Part shown: piece after piece, positions 26,196 through 34,217 of the stretch
Numbering within the stretch: position 1 is the stretch's first letter
Layout of the letters: every line of letters begins with the position of its first letter
The notes under the pieces: model-generated
Seen by the model: the letters and a program-made list of their open reading frames with translations, nothing else
Told to the model about the DNA's origin: nothing
Databases searched by the model: none
Made by a program: the position numbers and the translations under genes
Origin: Kitasatospora griseola
Lineage (GTDB): Bacteria; Actinomycetota; Actinomycetes; Streptomycetales; Streptomycetaceae
Assembly (NCBI RefSeq): GCF_014648555.1
Contig: NZ_BMRI01000028.1
Coordinates: forward strand, 41,544-86,392
DNA: 44,849 nt
Direction: 5' to 3'

Positions 26196-26247
26196 TCGCT
26201 CGAACGAGCGAGCTAAGTTATCCACAGGCCCGAGTTATCCACAGGCC
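26196..26247. repeat. Two perfect DnaA-type boxes in tandem, beside a 7-bp palindrome
   Basis: GTTATCCACAGGCC occurs at 26217-26230 and again at 26234-26247, in the same orientation and 17 bases apart. Each contains TTATCCACA, the classic DnaA box. Just upstream, TCGCTCG/CGAGCGA (26196-26211) forms a palindrome with AA between the arms. The segment is the AT-richest in the neighbourhood (TTTTTGAGTTTG at about 26184-26195) and precedes yraN by 63 bases. Confidence 0.7.
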
Positions 26248-26309
26248 TGGCGATTTCGCTGGTCCACTTCCCGGCTGTGACGGCAACCTTCCGGCCGGAG
26301 GTGATTGCC

Positions 26310-26774
26310 GTGCAGAATCCCAACAAGTTTTCCACCAACGGCCTCGGACGCTACGGCGAGGAGGTCGCCGCCCGCCGGCTCATGGAGTGCGGGCTGTGCA
26401 TCCTGGAGCGCAACTGGCGCTGCGCCGAGGGTGAGCTCGACATCGTCGCCCTGGACGGGGACACCCTCGCGGTGTGCGAGGTGAAGACCAGGTCCGAGCG
26501 GGGCTTCCAGCAGCCGTCCGAGGCGATCGACCAGACCAAGGCCGACCGACTGCGCCACCTCGCCGAACGGTGGCTCGCCGAACGCTGGCCGGAGCACTTC
26601 TCCCGGCTGGTGCTGGCCGCCGCCGAGCGGGTGGACGGCGGCGAGCCCCTGGGCGAAGCCGCAGCAGGCGGACCGGCGCCCCCGCCGCCAGGGGGAGTGC
26701 GTATCGACCTGGTCGCCGTGGTCAACCCGCTCAGGGGCGCCGCCGCGGTCGAGCACCTGCGCGGGGCGGTGTGA
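26310..26774 (+). CDS. yraN: YraN family endonuclease-like protein
   Basis: 154 residues from GTG 26310, behind the near-perfect ribosome site GGAGGTGAT; the frame start at 26277 is rejected for that reason. UPF0102/YraN proteins have a Holliday-junction-resolvase-like nuclease fold. The expected motifs are here: NGLGRYGEEVAARRL, then ILERNWRCAEGELDIVALDG and AVCEVKTR (E...D...ExK). The gene order yraN-comM-dprA is conserved across many bacteria. A Gly/Pro-rich insert (GEAAAGGPAPPPPGG) breaks the C-terminal part. One base separates it from comM. Confidence 0.92.
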   Translation: MQNPNKFSTNGLGRYGEEVAARRLMECGLCILERNWRCAEGELDIVALDGDTLAVCEVKTRSERGFQQPSEAIDQTKADRLRHLAERWLAERWPEHFSRLVLAAAERVDGGEPLGEAAAGGPAPPPPGGVRIDLVAVVNPLRGAAAVEHLRGAV

Positions 26775-26775
26775 G

Positions 26776-28428
26776 ATGGCCTTCGCCCGTACCTGCTCGG
26801 TCGCCCTGGTCGGGGTGGACGGTGTCGTGGTCGAGGTGCAGGCCGACCTCGAACCCGGACTCGCGGCCTTCAGCCTGGTGGGCCTCGCCGACAAGGCCCT
26901 CCTCGAAGCCCGTGACCGGGTCCGCGCAGCCGTCTCCAACAGCGGCGAGAAGTGGCCGCTGCGCAAACTCACCGTGGGCCTCACCCCGGCCTCCGTACCC
27001 AAGAGCGGCAGCGGGTACGACCTGGCCGTGGCCTGCGCCGTACTGGCAGCCGCCGAACGGCTCGACCCCGCGTCGATCGACGGCCTGCTGATCATCGGCG
27101 AGCTCGGACTGGACGGCCGGGTACGTCCAGTGCGCGGCATCCTGCCCGCAGTACTCGCCGCGGCGGACGCCGGCTACCGCCAGATCGTGGTCGCCGAACA
27201 GACCGCCGCCGAAGCCGAATTGGTGCCGGGCGTCTCCGTCCTCGGCGTACGAAGCCTGCGCCAACTCATCGCCATCCTCACCAACGCCCCCGTCCCCGAC
27301 GAGCCGCCCGACCCGTCCACTGGCCGTCCCGACTCCTCGTTCGCCGGACTGCTCCTCCCCGGGCTCGGCGTCCGGGACGTCACCTCGGAGCAGGCGTGCC
27401 GACCCGACCTCGCCGACGTGGCCGGACAGCACGAAGCCCGGCAAGCCTTGGAGATCGCCGCCGCTGGCGGCCACCACCTGTACCTGAAAGGGCCGCCCGG
27501 AGCCGGCAAGACCATGCTGGCGGAACGGCTCCCGGCCCTGCTCCCACCACTGACACAGGCCGAGGCACTCGAAGTGACCGCGATCCACTCCGTGGCCGGC
27601 CTACTCCCACCCGACCGCCCGCTGATCGACACCCCGCCCTACTGCGCTCCGCACCACTCGACCACCATGCCCGCCATCGTGGGCGGCGGGACGGGCCTGC
27701 CCCGACCTGGCGCCGTCTCCCTCGCTCATCGCGGCGTGCTCTTCCTCGACGAGGCACCCGAATTCCCGGTCCGGGTCCTCGACGCCCTGCGCCAACCCCT
27801 GGAATCGGGGGAGGTGATGATCGCCAGAGCCGCGGGCTCGATGCGGCTACCCGCCCGCTTCCTGCTCTGTCTGGCCGCCAACCCCTGCCCCTGCGGCCGC
27901 TATTCGTTGAGAGGAGAAGGCTGCGAATGCACACCCGTCATGGTCAACCGCTATCAGGCGCGCCTGTCCGGGCCGCTGCTCGACAGAGTGGACCTCCAAG
28001 TTCAGGTGGCCGGAGTCAGCAGGGCCGAACTGATGCAACAAGGCGGAAAAGCGGAGAGCACGGCCACGGTCGCCGAACGCGTGAGACAGGCCCGCGAGCG
28101 AGCCGCTGCTCGCCTCGCCGACACCCCGTGGCGGACGAACGCCGAAGTGCCAGGGCACGAACTGCGCACGCGCTGGCAACTCGCACCCGGCTCGCTCACC
28201 GACGCCGAGCGTGACCTCGACCGAGGTCTGCTCACCGCACGAGGCCTGGACCGAGTCCTCCGCGTCGCTTGGACGGTCGCCGACCTCGCGTGCCGGCCTC
28301 GCCCCACCCGCACCGACATCCAGACCGCGCTCACCCTCCGCACCGGAGTCCAACGCGTCACCCGACCGACCGACCGCCGACCCGACATCTACTACGACGC
28401 GGACGCCGACCTGGGCGCCGAGCTTTGA
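26776..28428 (+). CDS. comM: ComM/YifB-type Mg-chelatase-related AAA+ ATPase
   Basis: 550 residues. N-terminal Lon-protease-like domain (about 20-190), then the AAA+ core with Walker A GPPGAGKTMLAERL (about 239-252) and Walker B LFLDEAPEF. The zinc-binding NPCPCGRY...C-E-C segment (about 373-390) follows, then a C-terminal helical lid. ComM is a branch-migration helicase that extends recombination tracts in naturally transformable bacteria; in actinomycetes the role is untested. It is cotranscribed with yraN. dprA follows after 142 bases. Confidence 0.95.
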   Translation: MAFARTCSVALVGVDGVVVEVQADLEPGLAAFSLVGLADKALLEARDRVRAAVSNSGEKWPLRKLTVGLTPASVPKSGSGYDLAVACAVLAAAERLDPASIDGLLIIGELGLDGRVRPVRGILPAVLAAADAGYRQIVVAEQTAAEAELVPGVSVLGVRSLRQLIAILTNAPVPDEPPDPSTGRPDSSFAGLLLPGLGVRDVTSEQACRPDLADVAGQHEARQALEIAAAGGHHLYLKGPPGAGKTMLAERLPALLPPLTQAEALEVTAIHSVAGLLPPDRPLIDTPPYCAPHHSTTMPAIVGGGTGLPRPGAVSLAHRGVLFLDEAPEFPVRVLDALRQPLESGEVMIARAAGSMRLPARFLLCLAANPCPCGRYSLRGEGCECTPVMVNRYQARLSGPLLDRVDLQVQVAGVSRAELMQQGGKAESTATVAERVRQARERAAARLADTPWRTNAEVPGHELRTRWQLAPGSLTDAERDLDRGLLTARGLDRVLRVAWTVADLACRPRPTRTDIQTALTLRTGVQRVTRPTDRRPDIYYDADADLGAEL

Positions 28429-28570
28429 CCATCCATCACGTGGCAGGCAACTGGCAGCGGCGGTCAGCAATGCCGGCCACTGCACAGGCCGCCGGGCAGC
28501 GGCGTCGCTCCCGTACCCACCCATCCCATCCACCCGCCCGTTGGTCAAACGGCCGCAGGAGGAGCATTCC

Positions 28571-30241
28571 GTGACCGCAGCAGTTCCAGCACCCCGGCAG
28601 GACATCGATCCCGCGACAACAACATCAGCGGTGCTCACACCGCCACTCGGCAGCCCGGTTCGCGACAGCGACACCACACACCCGCACGGCCCGGCCCGCC
28701 CCGGGCGAGCCCAGCCCGGCAGGCTTCACCTGGTGGGTGAGCCCAGCCTGCCGGGCCCACCCGACAACCCTTGCCCGCCCCACCCGCCGGACGACCACCC
28801 GCCGGACGGCCGCCCGCCCGACGACCGCCCGCCGGACGGCAGCCACGACGGCTTGCGCCACCTGATTTGGGGAGCCGGCCCGCCGGGCATCCACCGGCCG
28901 AATCCGGACATGGCAGACCCAGGCCTGTCAGCGTCGGATACGGCAGGCAGCCCCAGTCGTGCCGTGCACGCCGCCGTAACGAGTCGGCACTGCACGGCCG
29001 AACCGGTCGCCGCAGGTCATGCCACTCGGGTGGGGACGGTGCGGGGCGATCACCGGCTCATCCGCCCCACTCGGTGGGCTGCACCAGCGGCCACGCCGGA
29101 CCCGCCCGAGCCCGAGCGGGTGGCTCGGGCGGCACTCACCAGGCTGATCGAACCGGGTGACGCAGCCATCGGCCGGGCGATCCAGCGGCTCGGTGTGGTC
29201 GGCCTGGTGCAGGGCTTCTACAGCGGAGCATCGCCGGGTCGGCTGGGGCTCGGAGTGGACCGGATCACCGCCTACCAGGAGAGGTTGCGAAAGTTCAACC
29301 CGGCCACCGACCTTGAACGAATCGCCAAGCTCGGTGGGAAGTTCATCATTCCGGGCGACACCGACTGGCCCTCACAGCTGGACGACCTCGGCGACAGCCG
29401 CCCGGTCGGACTGTGGGTCCGAGGCCGGCCGGGGCCGCGGCTGCCGTCGCTGCGCCTGCTCGCGCTGAGATCGGTCGCCATCGTCGGATCCCGGGCCTGC
29501 ACCGCATACGGGCGGCACATCGCCGGTCAACTCGGCTCGGAACTGGCCGAGCGTGGCTGGGTGGTGGTCTCCGGCGCCGCGTACGGCGTCGACACGGCCG
29601 CCCATCTGGGCGCGCTGGCCGTCAACGGGATGACGATCGCGGTCCTGGCCAGCGGGGTTGACATCTGCTATCCGCGAGGGAACGAGGCACTGATCCACCG
29701 GATCGGGGGCGACGGGCTGCTGGTGAGCGAGCTGGCACTCGGGATGAACCCGACCAGGTTCAGGTTCGTGCTGCGCAACCGAGTGATAGCGGCGCTCACC
29801 CGCGGCACCGTCGTGGTCGAGGCCGCGCCGCGCAGCGGCGCGCTCAGTACCGCGCGACGCGCCATGGATCTGAATCGGCACACGATGGGCGTCCCCGGCC
29901 AGGTGACGTCCGAACTCTCGGCAGGAGTCCACGCGTTGATCAGGAGCGGCGCAGCGACCCTGGTCACCAGCGGCGCCGAGGTGGGCGAGCTGATCGGCTC
30001 CGTCGGCGGGGACCTGGCGCCGGAGCGAGTCGGACCGATCCTGCCCCGGGACGCGCTCGCACCGCCCGTGGCCCGCGTCCTGGAGGTGGTCCCGGCAAAC
30101 GCGGACGGTGCGCCGGTGCAGCGACTCGCCCAGTACGCCGCGCTCTCCCCGCAGGAGACCGTGCACCACCTGCACGAGCTGAGCTCGCTGGGCTTTGTCG
30201 AACGGCAAGGCGCGCACTGGAGGCTGGTGCGACGCAAGTGA
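28571..30241 (+). CDS. dprA: DNA-processing protein DprA with long N-terminal extension
   Basis: 556 residues if started at GTG 28571, which has AGGAGGAGC five bases upstream. The DprA core begins only near residue 180 (EPERVARAALTRLIEPGD). It has the Rossmann motifs SVAIVGSRACTAYGR, VVSGAAYGVDTAAH, VLASGVDICYPRGN, RNRVIAALTRGTVVVEA and RSGALSTARRAMDLNR, and a winged-helix C terminus. DprA loads RecA on single-stranded DNA. The first roughly 178 residues are Pro/Asp/His-rich low-complexity sequence with weaker third-position GC and an internal stable hairpin, so the true start could be downstream. The usual size is 300-400 residues. The core call is secure; the start is not. Confidence 0.88.
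   Translation: MTAAVPAPRQDIDPATTTSAVLTPPLGSPVRDSDTTHPHGPARPGRAQPGRLHLVGEPSLPGPPDNPCPPHPPDDHPPDGRPPDDRPPDGSHDGLRHLIWGAGPPGIHRPNPDMADPGLSASDTAGSPSRAVHAAVTSRHCTAEPVAAGHATRVGTVRGDHRLIRPTRWAAPAATPDPPEPERVARAALTRLIEPGDAAIGRAIQRLGVVGLVQGFYSGASPGRLGLGVDRITAYQERLRKFNPATDLERIAKLGGKFIIPGDTDWPSQLDDLGDSRPVGLWVRGRPGPRLPSLRLLALRSVAIVGSRACTAYGRHIAGQLGSELAERGWVVVSGAAYGVDTAAHLGALAVNGMTIAVLASGVDICYPRGNEALIHRIGGDGLLVSELALGMNPTRFRFVLRNRVIAALTRGTVVVEAAPRSGALSTARRAMDLNRHTMGVPGQVTSELSAGVHALIRSGAATLVTSGAEVGELIGSVGGDLAPERVGPILPRDALAPPVARVLEVVPANADGAPVQRLAQYAALSPQETVHHLHELSSLGFVERQGAHWRLVRRK
28714..28756. repeat. Large hairpin inside the dprA N-terminal extension
   Basis: Arms GCCCGGCAGGCT (28714-28725) and AGCCTGCCGGGC (28745-28756) pair perfectly over 12 bp. 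An inner TCACC/GGTGA (28726-28730/28736-28740) adds 5 bp, leaving a 4-base bulge. It could be a terminator for yraN-comM if the region is not translated, or a coding-sequence palindrome if it is. Confidence 0.55.
28784..28843 (+). repeat. Four tandem 15-bp repeats in dprA
   Basis: Four units of the type CCGCCGGACGACCAC, each 15 bases and in frame with the dprA call, encode PPDDH-PPDGR-PPDDR-PPDGS. A minisatellite that could vary in copy number between strains. Confidence 0.75.
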
Positions 30242-30578
30242 TCGGATCTGCGCAACAGCGGACACGGAAGGTCGACCGAACGGAGCATCCCGTCAACAGG
30301 AAGGAACCCCAGGTGAGTTGAGAGCGGCGCCGAGACGGTTGAGCCCAGGTGGGCGATATCGGTGAGCGGGTGTGACGCGAGGATTCCGGCGTGTCAGGAG
30401 AGGTCTGCGCTGGTCGGCGGCCTGGTGGAGGCAGGACGCTCGGCAGCCGGTCGGGGTCCGCGCCGCGACGCGCCGGGGGAGCCCAGCACTGCCACCGGAT
30501 CGAGCGACGCCCGAGTGGCGGTAGCACTGTGCAGCGACTTGGTCACGCTACGCTCCCTTATGGCGTCCCTATCAGCAC
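30242..30578 (+). promoter_or_regulatory. dprA-whiG intergenic region with BldD-type half site and whiG promoter
   Basis: 337 bases without a supportable gene. An open frame from 30362 has no homology and runs across the promoter. Near the right end, GGTCACGCTACGCTCCC (30541-30557) contains TACGCT (30549-30554), a streptomycete -10. It overlaps TCACGCT, a perfect half of the BldD consensus. whiG is a known BldD-repressed gene in S. coelicolor. Transcription would start near 30561, about 18 bases before the ATG at 30579. Confidence 0.5.
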
Positions 30579-32399
30579 ATGACTCGGCAGAACGGCGCAG
30601 ACCAACGCATGGCCACTCACATTCCCGGACACAGGGTGACCGGTGACGGTCGGTCCCCGGACGGGCCGGGGGCCGAGATCCGCAACGCCGCGGAGTTGCG
30701 GGCCAGGTCCTCGGGAGTCGTGGGAGTGACGAGGTCGGGCACACCCCCGACCGCGACCCCACAGTCCCAGGCCCGTCCCACCTCGCCCTCGCCCCTTCCC
30801 CGTCCCCCCGTCCCGCAGGGGCCGTCGGACCGGCAGTCCTCGGCGCGCCCCTCCGTCGAACGCCCAGGCCAGCTGCTGCCCTGCCCACAGGCAGTGCCGT
30901 CGAGGACCGCGGCCCAGCCGCGGCCGCGCGGCGACGAGACCGGCGGCCCCCCGGACGAGCCGGGGCCGTTCGGTGGTCGGCATGCCGATCGGTCAGGTAC
31001 CGGCGAGCCGGACACCGGCCAGCCAGACGGCGGCAGGCCGAGCGGCGATCGGTTCGGCGAAGGCCAGGCCGGCGGTGGGCCGCGGCCCGGGGAGGGCGCG
31101 GCCGAGGTGCCGTCGGCCGAGGCGGCCTCCGCCGACGCGTCGCCTGCGAGCGGCCGGCCGGTGCGCGGCCAGTCGAGGCGCGGTGCCCGGTCGAAGGCCA
31201 AGCCGGGGGAGCCGCCGGTGCGGAGCTCGCAGGTTCGCCGGCAGGCGAGTGGCCCGGAGGCGGAACGTTCCCTGAAGGCGGGAACCCCGCCATCGGCGTC
31301 GGCATCGGGCCCGGAGCAGGGCGCGTCGCAGCCCCGGCCGCAGCCCCAGCCCCACCCGCCGGGTGGGCAGCAGCCGGCCGGGTCGCCGGTCGCGTTGCCC
31401 GGGCCGGCCTCGGGGCCGCCGGCGGTGACGGCCAGGTCGTTCGCGTCCGAGACGTCCGAGGGAGAGGAAGGTTCGGCGGGAGTGGGTCGCAGCCCGGGGG
31501 CGTCTGCAGGTGCGACGGTGCCCGCGCCGGCGGTGGCGGCCCCGGCGGGGGGCGTCGGGTTGGGCGGCGCGGGTGTGGCGGAGGAACCGGCGGCGAGCCA
31601 GGGGAAGGGAGGTGCGCGAGGCAGCGCGAAGAGCGGGGATCAGTCGGCGCTTCAGGCGCTATGGCGTTCGTACAAGGAGAAGGGTGACCAGGGGCTGCGC
31701 GACCAGCTGATCCTGCACTACTCGCCGCTGGTGAAGTACGTCGCGGGTCGGGTCGGGGTCGGGCTGCCGGCCAACGTGGAGCAGGCGGACTTCGTGTCCT
31801 CGGGGGTCTTCGGCCTGATCGATGCGATCGAGAAGTTCGACATCGATCGGGCGATCAAGTTCGAGACGTACGCGATCAGTCGGATTCGCGGCGCGATCAT
31901 CGACGAACTGCGGGCGCTGGACTGGATCCCGCGGTCGGTGCGGCAGAAGGCGAAGGCGGTCGAGCGGGCCTACGCCACCTTGGAGGCACGGCTGCGGCGG
32001 ACGCCGCACGACCCCGAGGTGGCGGCGGAGATGGGCATCGCGCTGGACGAGTTGCACACCATCTTCAGTCAGCTGTCGCTGGCCAACGTGGTGGCGCTCG
32101 ACGAACTGCTGCACTCGGCGGGCGAAGGCGGTGACCGGCTGACCCTGATGGAGACGCTGCCGGACAACGGCGCCGACAACCCGGTCGAGATCGCCGAGGA
32201 CCGCGAGCTGCGCCGTCTGCTGGCCTCGGCGGTCAACACGCTGCCCGATCGGGAGAAGACGGTGGTGACGCTCTACTACTACGAGGGCCTGACGCTCGCC
32301 GAGATCGGCCAAGTGCTCGGGGTGACCGAGAGCCGGGTCAGCCAGATCCACACCAAGTCGGTGCTGCAACTGCGGGCGAAGATGTCCGACGCCCGCTGA
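30579..32399 (+). CDS. whiG: Sporulation sigma factor WhiG with giant low-complexity N terminus
   Basis: FliA-type sigma factor that starts spore formation in aerial hyphae. The conserved part begins near residue 355: LWRSYKEKGDQGLRDQLILH, VEQADFVSSGVFGLIDAIEK, FDIDRAIKFETYAISRIRGA, ALDWIPRSVRQKAKAVERAY, then region 4 ending VTESRVSQIHTKSVLQLRAK. These match WhiG almost residue for residue. The S. coelicolor protein is about 280 residues, with roughly 27 before this block. Here an uninterrupted frame of about 350 Pro/Gly/Ser/Ala-rich residues precedes it. The ATG at 30579 was chosen because it lies just after the promoter and MTRQNGADQRMA resembles the known WhiG start; GTG 31575 would give a normal 274-residue protein. 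Neither has a clear ribosome site. Confidence 0.88.
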   Translation: MTRQNGADQRMATHIPGHRVTGDGRSPDGPGAEIRNAAELRARSSGVVGVTRSGTPPTATPQSQARPTSPSPLPRPPVPQGPSDRQSSARPSVERPGQLLPCPQAVPSRTAAQPRPRGDETGGPPDEPGPFGGRHADRSGTGEPDTGQPDGGRPSGDRFGEGQAGGGPRPGEGAAEVPSAEAASADASPASGRPVRGQSRRGARSKAKPGEPPVRSSQVRRQASGPEAERSLKAGTPPSASASGPEQGASQPRPQPQPHPPGGQQPAGSPVALPGPASGPPAVTARSFASETSEGEEGSAGVGRSPGASAGATVPAPAVAAPAGGVGLGGAGVAEEPAASQGKGGARGSAKSGDQSALQALWRSYKEKGDQGLRDQLILHYSPLVKYVAGRVGVGLPANVEQADFVSSGVFGLIDAIEKFDIDRAIKFETYAISRIRGAIIDELRALDWIPRSVRQKAKAVERAYATLEARLRRTPHDPEVAAEMGIALDELHTIFSQLSLANVVALDELLHSAGEGGDRLTLMETLPDNGADNPVEIAEDRELRRLLASAVNTLPDREKTVVTLYYYEGLTLAEIGQVLGVTESRVSQIHTKSVLQLRAKMSDAR

Positions 32400-32534
32400 G
32401 CCGGGATGACGGCGGCGCGACGGCGGTGCGACAGCAGCACGGCGGTGATGGCGGAGCGACGGCTCCGGGGTCGACGGATCGGCGGGTGCGCGGTGTGGGC
32501 CCCCGTCGGCCGTTGACGTCCGTAGAGTTGGTGC

Positions 32535-33209
32535 GTGCCGAAAATCCGGGCGGCCACGGTGGCCGAGCATCGACAGTTGCAGCAGGCAGCGCTGCTGGAC
32601 GCCGCGCGCGTCCTGTTGGCGGAGGGCGGCAGGGAGGCGCTGAACTTCGGGGCCCTCGCTGCGCGTGCGGGGCTGGCCAGGTCCTCGGTGTACGAGTACT
32701 TCCGGTCCAAGTCCGAGCTGGTGGAAGCGCTCTGCGCGGTGGACCTCCCGTTGTGGGCCGCGGAGATCGAGGCCGGCATGGCGGCCTGCGACGGTGCGGT
32801 CGAGCGGATCGAGGCGTACGTCCGGGGGCAGGTGGCGCTGGCCACCGATCCGGTGCACCGTGCGCTGGTGGCCGTCGCCGAGTTCGAACTCGACGACGCC
32901 GCGCGGGCACGGATCAGAGCCGCGCACACCGGCCTGACCGCCATGGTGGTGCGCACCCTGGAAGAACTCGGCCATGCCAGGCCGGCCGTCGCGGCCGCGC
33001 TGCTGCAGGGCGTGGTGGAGGCGGCGGTCCGCCAGATCGACCGGGCCCGGGAGACCGCCGACGCGTCGGAGATCGCCGATGCCTCGGTGCGGTTCGCCCT
33101 GGACGGCCTCAGGACGGGCAGCGCAGACGGTACGGGTACAGACGCCTCCGGTGCTGGCGGCACTGCTCAGGTCGGGACGGATTGCGGCGCGAGCTCGGGC
33201 GGAAGCTGA
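32535..33209 (+). CDS. TetR-family transcriptional regulator
   Basis: 224 residues. The N-terminal helix-turn-helix has the TetR pattern: ALLDAARVLLAEGGREALNF, then ALAARAGLARSSVYEYFRSKSELVEAL (about 18-65). The C-terminal ligand domain is generic; the last 25 residues are Gly/Ser/Thr/Ala-rich and probably disordered. GTG 32535 is six bases after TAGAGT (32523-32528), which suggests a leaderless transcript. The target is not evident. It is tail to tail with the M23-like gene (seven-base gap). Confidence 0.92.
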   Translation: MPKIRAATVAEHRQLQQAALLDAARVLLAEGGREALNFGALAARAGLARSSVYEYFRSKSELVEALCAVDLPLWAAEIEAGMAACDGAVERIEAYVRGQVALATDPVHRALVAVAEFELDDAARARIRAAHTGLTAMVVRTLEELGHARPAVAAALLQGVVEAAVRQIDRARETADASEIADASVRFALDGLRTGSADGTGTDASGAGGTAQVGTDCGASSGGS

Positions 33210-33216
33210 TCCGGCG

Positions 33217-33792
33217 TCAGGGCGAGTCGAGCGGCAGCAGGCGGGCCCGGCCGGTGCCGAGCAGGGCGAGCGGGTCGAGGTAGCGGGCGCCGCGGAGCAG
33301 GCCCCAGTGCAGGCAGTCGACGGGGCAGTGCCCGGAGTCGGCGGTCAGTTCGCCGATCCGGTCGCCCGCCGATACCGCCGTGCCGACGGGGACGGACCCG
33401 GCCACCGGGAGGTAGGTGGTCCGCAGTGGGGGAGTGCCCGAGCCGGTGTGGGTGATCACCACGACGGGGCGCCCGGCCACCTGCCCGGAGAACGTCACCA
33501 CGCCGGGCGCGGCCGCGCGCACCGCCGTCCCGGGCGCGGCCGCCAGGTCCACGCCGCGGTGCCCGGCCGCCCAGCGCGTCGGAGGCGGATCGAACCGCCG
33601 CACCAGCGCGGACCGATCACCCACCGGCCACACCCGCCCGGGCCCCGGCCCCGCCACCTCGGGCCCCGCAGCAGAGAACCCCACCGCGACCACCCCCGTC
33701 GCCGGACCTCCCGAACCACCCCCGCCGCCGACCATGGTGACGAGCCCCAGCAGCACTGCCCCCACCCGGCAGAACACGCCCCACCACCGCAC
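33217..33792 (-). CDS. Secreted/membrane-anchored M23 (LytM-like) peptidase-family protein
   Basis: 191 residues, leftward. GTG 33792 follows GGAGG by five bases on its strand, preferred over ATG 33897. A signal or anchor segment (about 4-21, WGVFCRVGAVLLGLVTMVG) precedes a LytM fold: RFDPPPTRWAAGHRGVDLAA (H78, D82), VVTFSGQVAGRPVVVITH, GDRIGELTADSGHCPVDCLHWGL. In active M23 peptidases the last motif is HxH; here it reads C160-L-H162, so one catalytic histidine is replaced by cysteine. It may be an inactive cell-wall-binding regulator or a variant enzyme. A short M23 gene next to rpsB is common in Streptomyces. Confidence 0.85.
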   Translation of the reverse strand: MRWWGVFCRVGAVLLGLVTMVGGGGGSGGPATGVVAVGFSAAGPEVAGPGPGRVWPVGDRSALVRRFDPPPTRWAAGHRGVDLAAAPGTAVRAAAPGVVTFSGQVAGRPVVVITHTGSGTPPLRTTYLPVAGSVPVGTAVSAGDRIGELTADSGHCPVDCLHWGLLRGARYLDPLALLGTGRARLLPLDSP

Positions 33793-33935
33793 GCCAACCT
33801 CCTTCGGTCCTCGGCGCCCCAACACGGCGAAACCGGCACAGCACCGGCACCCGGCACAAACCACGACAAGCCCGCTCGGCGGGTGTGGCCCCACCATGGA
33901 GGTCGCAGCGCCGGTGTCGCCCGTCGATTCCGGAA

Positions 33936-33964
33936 GCTGTGGACAGACCGGGGGCTGTGGACAA
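33936..33964 (-). repeat. Pair of DnaA-type boxes upstream of rpsB
   Basis: GCTGTGGACA occurs at 33936-33945 and 33954-33963, 18 bases apart and same orientation. The second extends to TGTGGACAA, the reverse complement of TTGTCCACA, the Streptomyces DnaA box; the first (TGTGGACAG) has one difference. Confidence 0.6.
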
Positions 33965-34068
33965 CTGCCGTCCCCCGCAGGGGTGAACGGTGGGCGGCGG
34001 CCCGCCCGCAGCGGTGCTGAACAGGGCGGCGGGACCGCACGGAGTCGCCCGTCGCTCGGGGCTTCCCG

Positions 34069-34074
34069 TACACT
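34069..34074 (+). promoter_or_regulatory. Candidate -10 of the rpsB promoter
   Basis: TACACT within CCCGTACACTTCACAC fits TAnnnT. No good -35 is visible about 17-18 bases upstream. It would give a 5' leader of about 260 bases. Confidence 0.4.
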
Positions 34075-34082
34075 TCACACGC

Positions 34083-34217
34083 GACCCGGTCCGCCGGGTC
34101 GACTTCGCACGCCCCGCCACCGACGGCCCGCCCCCTTCCGGGAACGGTCGCCCGGTGCGAGTGCCGCTCGGTCCGCCGAGCCTGCCGAGGCCGCAAGCCC
34201 CGTGCAGGCCGAGCGGC
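34083..34217 (+). promoter_or_regulatory. Structured rpsB leader with competing hairpins
   Basis: A stable GACCCGG/CCGGGTC hairpin lies at 34083-34100. Downstream, GCCGCTCGG (34163-34171) can pair locally, GCTCGG with CCGAGC (34176-34181, TCCG loop), or over nine bases with CCGAGCGGC at 34209-34217. The two pairings exclude each other, as in attenuators or r-protein autoregulatory leaders. Confidence 0.45.

Noticed and set aside
28784..28843. Possible CRISPR-like array
   Set aside because: Four contiguous 15-bp units without spacers, in frame with a coding sequence; a minisatellite, not CRISPR.
30362..30646. 94-codon frame between dprA and whiG
   Set aside because: Runs through the whiG promoter and into whiG in another frame; no homology or good ribosome site.
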